Assembly (NCBI RefSeq): GCF_902635505.1
Contig: NC_045427.1
Coordinates: forward strand, 520,079,665 to 520,143,664
Length of the DNA stretch: 64,000 bases
Origin: Sarcophilus harrisii
Taxonomy: Eukaryota; Chordata; Mammalia; Dasyuromorphia; Dasyuridae
Reading direction: 5' to 3'
Part shown: positions 59,231-64,000 of the stretch, one piece after another
How the letters are laid out: the number at the start of each line of letters is the position of its first letter
Position numbering within the stretch: position 1 is the stretch's first letter
Program-made: the position numbers and the translations under genes
Notes under the pieces: model-generated
Databases searched by the model: none
What the model was told of the DNA's origin: nothing
The model's input: only the letters and a program-made list of their open reading frames with translations

Positions 59231-60609
59231 GCTAATCTATTTTGCTGGTGTTCAGCATCAATACTGCAAAGCAAAATGATCAAGTATTCCATGAAATGAT
59301 GTGTAGGAGGACATCAACTCCACCAACCTTCTATTTACTTCTGCAGAGAACCTGGCATCCATTCTTCAGCCTTCTGCCTTTATGATAACGATATAAATGA
59401 CTCTTCCAGTAACTGACTAATTCATAACTTTGTCCCATGACCAGTCTCAATTGTACCAACTGTTGAATTCATATTAGCCATTTTAAACATTGATTCTTAA
59501 CCTCATCTACCTCTTTTTCCTACTTCCCACCTTCAGTATAATAGAAAGAGATCACATAGGACTGAAAACCAGTTTGTGGTTTTGTGGATTTTGTAAATTG
59601 CCATGACCAAAAAAAAAATTATTATTATTATTTCATGGTCAGCTTTCTACTGATGAGGCTCTCCAAATGCAGGTATATTAGTCTTTGGACACATAGTTTG
59701 TTGATAGGTTTATATTCTAGGGTTTTCCAGCTTGGTAAAAAGTGCTGGGATGCATCTTCTTAGACTTTCAGAACCTAGGATTAACTACATCCCTCCTACT
59801 GCCCCTCTATGGAATAAGACTTTGTGAGGCCTTTTTGATATATAATTGGTACATCTTGAACCACATTTTGTTTTTATTGTAATTAAATCTTAACAGCTTT
59901 TAAGTGCTTTTCTTTTGAAAAACATTAAAAATATTATGCCCAAAAATTTATAAAAATTGAGAGTTAAAAGAAACATAAGGAGACTTACATGAACTGATCA
60001 ATCAATAGACATTTATTAAATGCCTTTGTGTGTCAGTTGTGGAGGATATAAATAGGAAAGTGAGACAGTAGTTGCTCTTCCTTTGCTATAGATAGGGGAT
60101 AGAAAATGATTTAGCATGAAGTTAACAGCATATAGAATGGCTAGAGAAATGGAAATGAAAATATCTCTAAGAAAGTAGTTGGAATCTATTGAATTGTAAT
60201 AACCAATTTAAATCTCGAGAAATGATCAGCCTTTATCAGCAGAAATGCCTTTATTCTTTCAAGTACAAAAACTATGACAAGTAGGTCATACATTGTTAGA
60301 ACACCATCACAATGTATTGGTGGATTTGCTTAAATGTTTTTCTTTGTTTCAAGAGAGGGTGCAACACTAAGGGGAGAATTAAGGAGGTGTTGCTGTGGTA
60401 TAAAAACAAAAAAACAATAATAAAACTTTTATTAAAAATTTTTTTTATGAAAGAAAGCCTCTTCCTGGTTACTAGAAGCAAAATAGCATTTAATACATCC
60501 TCAAGATAAAAATATCAAATCTTTTATCAGATTTTGTTGCTACTTCTTTCAAGATCGTTTTTTTTTTTTTTGTTTTGTTTTTGGAGTCACCTTTTTTTTT
60601 CTATCTCTA

Positions 60610-61170
60610 GTCTAGAAAATTTCCTGTTGGCTTTTCTGACTCCTATACCACTTCTGTTTAGTCAGTCCTATGAGCTTCTGCCAAAGCCATCTTTCTGACT
60701 GACTGGTTGTTGCATCACCCTTACCTTAAAATCTGAAGAGTGTTCTCACACCTTCATCATTAACTCTAAGCTTCTTTTCTTCACCTTTAACACCTTCTTG
60801 CTGACCAGCTCAGATTAACCTCTTTCCTAATTTTCCTGCTTTTTTTCTCCCATTCTATTTATACTGACCTATTTGTCATGCCATTAGTCTGCTTTCCCTG
60901 TTTTTACCTCTATATACCTTCTCTAATGTACTTTTATACTCTTGTACTTAAATACTTGTACTTTTGAAATATAAAAAAGAATTTTCTACTTTCTTAACTT
61001 TTTACTTCCTTCCTTTGGACCCTGTAATAGTTTTCCATTGTCTTTCAAATTAAATCAAAGCTCCTAATTATGGGATTTTAAAATCTGTATAGATTGACTC
61101 TCTTACAAACAAAATCTCTTGCTACTACCCATCCAACATTTTTCATTGGTCAGTTTCTTTTACCCATTCC
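60610..61170 (+). mobile_element. L2 LINE, worn
   Basis: Sense L2 order with CAGTCCTATGAGCTTCTGCC, CATTGTCTTTCAAATTAAATC and AGATTGACTCTCTTACAAAC. Much diverged. Confidence 0.45.
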
Positions 61171-61989
61171 ACCCCCACATTGTGAATGGAATATGGTGTT
61201 AATCCCATCAAGACCAAAAAAAAATTTCACGAAGTTGTTTTCTAGATAACATGAGCTCACTCCAGTTAGTCCAAGTTGTCTATATTTGTTATTTTAAAGA
61301 TTATTTATCATACATTTAGCTAAATTGCTCTACTGGAATGTCTTTTATATGTATGCTTTTGTTTTTGCATACCCAAAATTAAGCATATATAGAACACTCA
61401 GATGGATTTGTGATCTCATCAATGTGGGTATTTTTTTCAGTGATTCAGATTGTACATCTTTCTATCTACCCTGTATAACACTTCTCCATGTCCATGTCCA
61501 TGTCCATGTCCTTTTTTCTTTTGTTAAAGTTATATATAGATATAAATAAAGTATATACATGTTCATAGAATTTTAGACTTAGAAAAAATTTAAGAGAGAA
61601 TGTAGTTTCCAAGTTCAGAGAGTTTATTTTCTACTTTATTTGAACTTCACATAGTGTTCCATACTTTTTTTTTTTTTTTTTTTTTGGTATTTAACAATAA
61701 CTTGTTACAAGTTATTGCCTACACCATTTACTTATAGTACTGAGGAAAGCCTACACTGCCCAAGAGATTAAAAATCTCTTCAAAGTTCTCTTATAATGTC
61801 TTCTCCAGAAAATTTTCCCAAGGAAATTAGAAGCCAATGATTATTATAATCTTTAGATTATAGATCTAGATAGATAGATTTAGATACAACTTGTAATATA
61901 TGCTCTTTTATTCTACTTTTTTGATGATACAACGCTTTCTGTTTTTGTGAAAATATTTTTTTTGTCTCTAAAGTCCTAATGTACTTTTA

Positions 61990-62152
61990 TTTTTTTAAAT
62001 AATAGCTTTTTCAAAATACATGTAAAGATACTTTTCAACATTTATTCTTGCAAAACCTTGTGTTCCAAATTTTTCTCCCTCTCTTCCTCTGTTAAATATA
62101 TACAATTCTTCTATACATATTTCCACATTTATCATGCAACACAAAAAAATAT
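61990..62152 (-). mobile_element. L1 3'UTR fragment
   Basis: Same subfamily as 57,345: TTTTTCAAAATACATGTAAAG, TGCAAAACCTTGTGTTCC, TTTCCACATTTATCATGCAAC. Confidence 0.75.
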
Positions 62153-62602
62153 TTTCTCGTATCTGCTTTGTAAAATGAATATTTGTTCATGGAATCTGTG
62201 TTACTATGCTTAGAGGAAAGGTGCTAATGAACTATGAAATAGTTATAAGCTTATAATCAAAATGAAAATATGATTATTTGTTAAAAATAGAAGTGCACTC
62301 TGAGACTGAAGCAGACACACACATATGATCAAAACAAGAGTCATATCTTTTTCATATTCCCTTTAATTCCTAGGATGTAGTTGATATATGATAAATAATA
62401 AGCAGTCTATTACCATTAAGAATTATAGGGGTTTATAGTAGTTTAGTTTTTTTTAAATTCTGTCAAGGTGTCATAGGATTAATTTTATTATTAAAGTGTT
62501 TTGACTTTTTAACATCTAAACATTTAAGCATTTGATCACATATAAAGTGAGGAAGGAAAGAGTTCAGTAGTTTTTGTTGACTGTTGAAGCTTTATATTTT
62601 AG

Positions 62603-62772
62603 GTTTAATATGCAGATATCCTGAAGAAGACTATGAGTCATTCCCATTACCAGAATCAGTTCCCCTCTTTTGTTTACCAATGGGAGCATCTATTGAATGT
62701 TGGCCATCAAATAGCAAATACCCTCTTCCTGTTTTTTCTACATTTGTATTAACTGGAGCTTCTGCTGAAAAG
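62603..62772 (+). CDS. DENND4A: DENND4A coding exon 4 (residues 211-267)
   Basis: 170 nt. Acceptor TATATTTTAG, donor AAG|GTACTA, which is weaker than the other donors. Phase 1 in, phase 0 out. It encodes [20 protein letters not shown], then [14 protein letters not shown] and [15 protein letters not shown]: the start of the uDENN domain, with its FPLPE..P.FCLP.G signature, which together with cDENN and dDENN forms the Rab-exchange module. 877 bp separate it from the next exon. Confidence 0.95.
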
Positions 62773-63649
62773 GTACTAAATCATCGGACAAATTATAGCT
62801 ATGAATTTTGTGTAAATTTATAAGCTTTTTGTTTCTACTCTGTAGCAGTATACATTTACAAAACAAGCAAATAGTAAATTTTAAATTATTATACACCATT
62901 TTATTTTTATTTAAATGTAGTTCATTAGCGGTAGTGTAGTAATATATAGCCTTAATAGTTGGAGGGTAAGCATGGGAGTCCAAATCCTACTTTATGGCAT
63001 GTGTTAAGTATGTGTCCATAGGCAAGTCAACAGAACCTCTTAGTGTTCCAGGCAGTTCTCTAAGACTATTAAATTGCTAGTTGAGTTCATCTCTGTGAAT
63101 GGATTTTCTATATATATTGGAGTTCTCCATACCAATGAAAACACAGGTTTCGACCAAAAAAAAAAAAAAAATTTTGTGTATAAAGCAACTGAGACTTTCT
63201 AGAAGTTGCAAAAAAATAATTTTACTTATTTTTACAATCTCTTCTCTGCCAATGTTATAAAATTTTTTTACAATCACAACTTATTCCAATAAAACTAATG
63301 CTAGGAAAGGTCACCTTCTTCCTTAGCTTACTTCCTTAAAACAATAGCTTATAAATTGATACAGAAGTATTGACAGAATCTAGGGCTGTACTTTTACTGT
63401 TTCCACTTCCTTTCCCATGATGGGAAATTATTTCCATGGGTCATTTTTTTAAAAAAAAAGAATATGGATAGGACAGTTTTTGGTCTTTTAAAGGTAAAAT
63501 ATAACTTTCCTTAGGAGTCCAGAGCAGTATCTTATTGTCAATTGAGGGTGGAGGAGGGTAAAAGTTTAATGTTCCCAAAATATTTACTTATTTAGTTTGC
63601 ATTAAAGAATGTGAAAACATACATGTTACCAACATGAACTATTTTGCAG
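62773..63649 (+). other. DENND4A: Intron between coding exons 4 and 5
   Basis: Shortest complete intron. Contains a worn MIR-like patch near 62,990-63,090 and A/T runs. Nothing else seen. Confidence 0.85.
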
Positions 63650-63891
63650 GTCTATGGTGCTGCTATTCAGTTTTATGAATCATACCCTGAAGAGAATCTC
63701 ACAGAAAAACAAAGATTTCATTTGGGATTAACATCTTCTACAGAGGAGAAATCTGATAGCTCTAAAACAGTTCACACTAATAAATGCATATGTCTTCTTT
63801 CTCACTGGCCTTTCTTTGATGCCTTCAAGAAGTTTCTGACTTTTCTATATCGGTACTCCATCTCTGGACCTCATGTCCTTCCAATTGAGAA
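63650..63891 (+). CDS. DENND4A: DENND4A coding exon 5 (residues 268-348, partial gene)
   Basis: 242 nt. Acceptor ATTTTGCAG, donor GTAAGT at 63,892. Phase 0 in, phase 2 out within Lys348. It starts Val-Tyr-Gly-Ala-Ala-Ile-Gln-Phe-Tyr and includes [20 protein letters not shown], the conserved end of the uDENN region before the cDENN domain, and [13 protein letters not shown]. The rest of the roughly 1,860-residue protein (cDENN, dDENN, C-terminal part) lies beyond the window; the length is recalled from the family. Confidence 0.95.
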
Positions 63892-64000
63892 GTAAGTTGG
63901 AAATTGTTTTGATTCTGATTTTAACTTTTGTTAGACTTAATATGTAGTTTTTATGTTTGTGAATTAGCCAAATTTCATATGGCAAATAGATCTCTTTATA

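Larger units (their letters stand above)
56746..62602 (+). other. DENND4A: Intron between coding exons 3 and 4
   Basis: 5.9 kb. Repeats are listed separately. 56,750-57,340 and 59,240-60,600 hold nothing I recognise. 58,010-58,930 is T-rich and may be an old reversed LINE, unassigned. A MAR1 5' fragment lies at 61,397-61,480. A CCATGT hexamer repeated about 4.5 times lies at 61,485-61,511. A T-run lies at 61,668-61,685. Confidence 0.8.

Noticed and set aside
40108-63891. Assignment to DENND4C or DENND4B instead of DENND4A
   Set aside because: From memory the DENND4C N-terminus reads GLTDTSTLLDQEI and PELFLCYKRG, unlike [13 protein letters not shown] and [10 protein letters not shown] here. 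All five exons match DENND4A better.

Overview
The window is mammalian, and its repeats point to a marsupial. It carries many copies of the marsupial tRNA-derived SINE (head GGGGCAGCTAGGTGG-like, body with CTGGGCAAGTCACTTAACC), RTE-tailed SINEs and MAR1/MIR core-SINEs. It also carries L2 and L3/CR1 remains, and L1 3' ends whose UTR shows the CCATCTAGGGGAGGG signature seen in marsupial genomes. I cannot name the species.

The only protein-coding gene I can support is the 5' third of DENND4A on the + strand. A CpG island with a CRE and a YY1-type start motif (about 1,030-2,230) is the likely promoter and first non-coding exon. A previously unlabelled candidate 5'UTR exon lies at 26,046-26,124. 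Five coding exons follow at 40,108-40,440, 42,916-43,165, 56,676-56,745, 62,603-62,772 and 63,650-63,891. All have canonical AG/GT borders and compatible phases. They encode residues 1-347 plus part of codon 348: the MABP beta-prism domain and most of the upstream DENN (uDENN) domain. The gene continues past the right edge. DENND4 proteins are guanine-nucleotide exchange factors for the small GTPase RAB10.

Layout: 1-300 is the tail of a young L1. 300-2,300 is the CpG-island promoter. 2,300-40,100 is the long 5'UTR intron region, full of nested LINEs and SINEs, a solo LTR with a 6-bp target duplication, and a cluster of L2 relics (31-35.6 kb). 40,108-63,891 holds the coding exons separated by introns of 0.9-13.5 kb.

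The most notable structures not explained by the gene model are these. (1) Two arms of a roughly 190-bp, about 96% identical inverted repeat flank the second coding exon, an arrangement that can favour back-splicing. (2) There is a perfect 25-bp stem with a 24-nt loop at 49,058-49,131. (3) Short upstream ORFs overlap the DENND4A start codon. (4) Several multi-layer insertions can be ordered in time by their target-site duplications. I see no evidence of a new protein-coding system.
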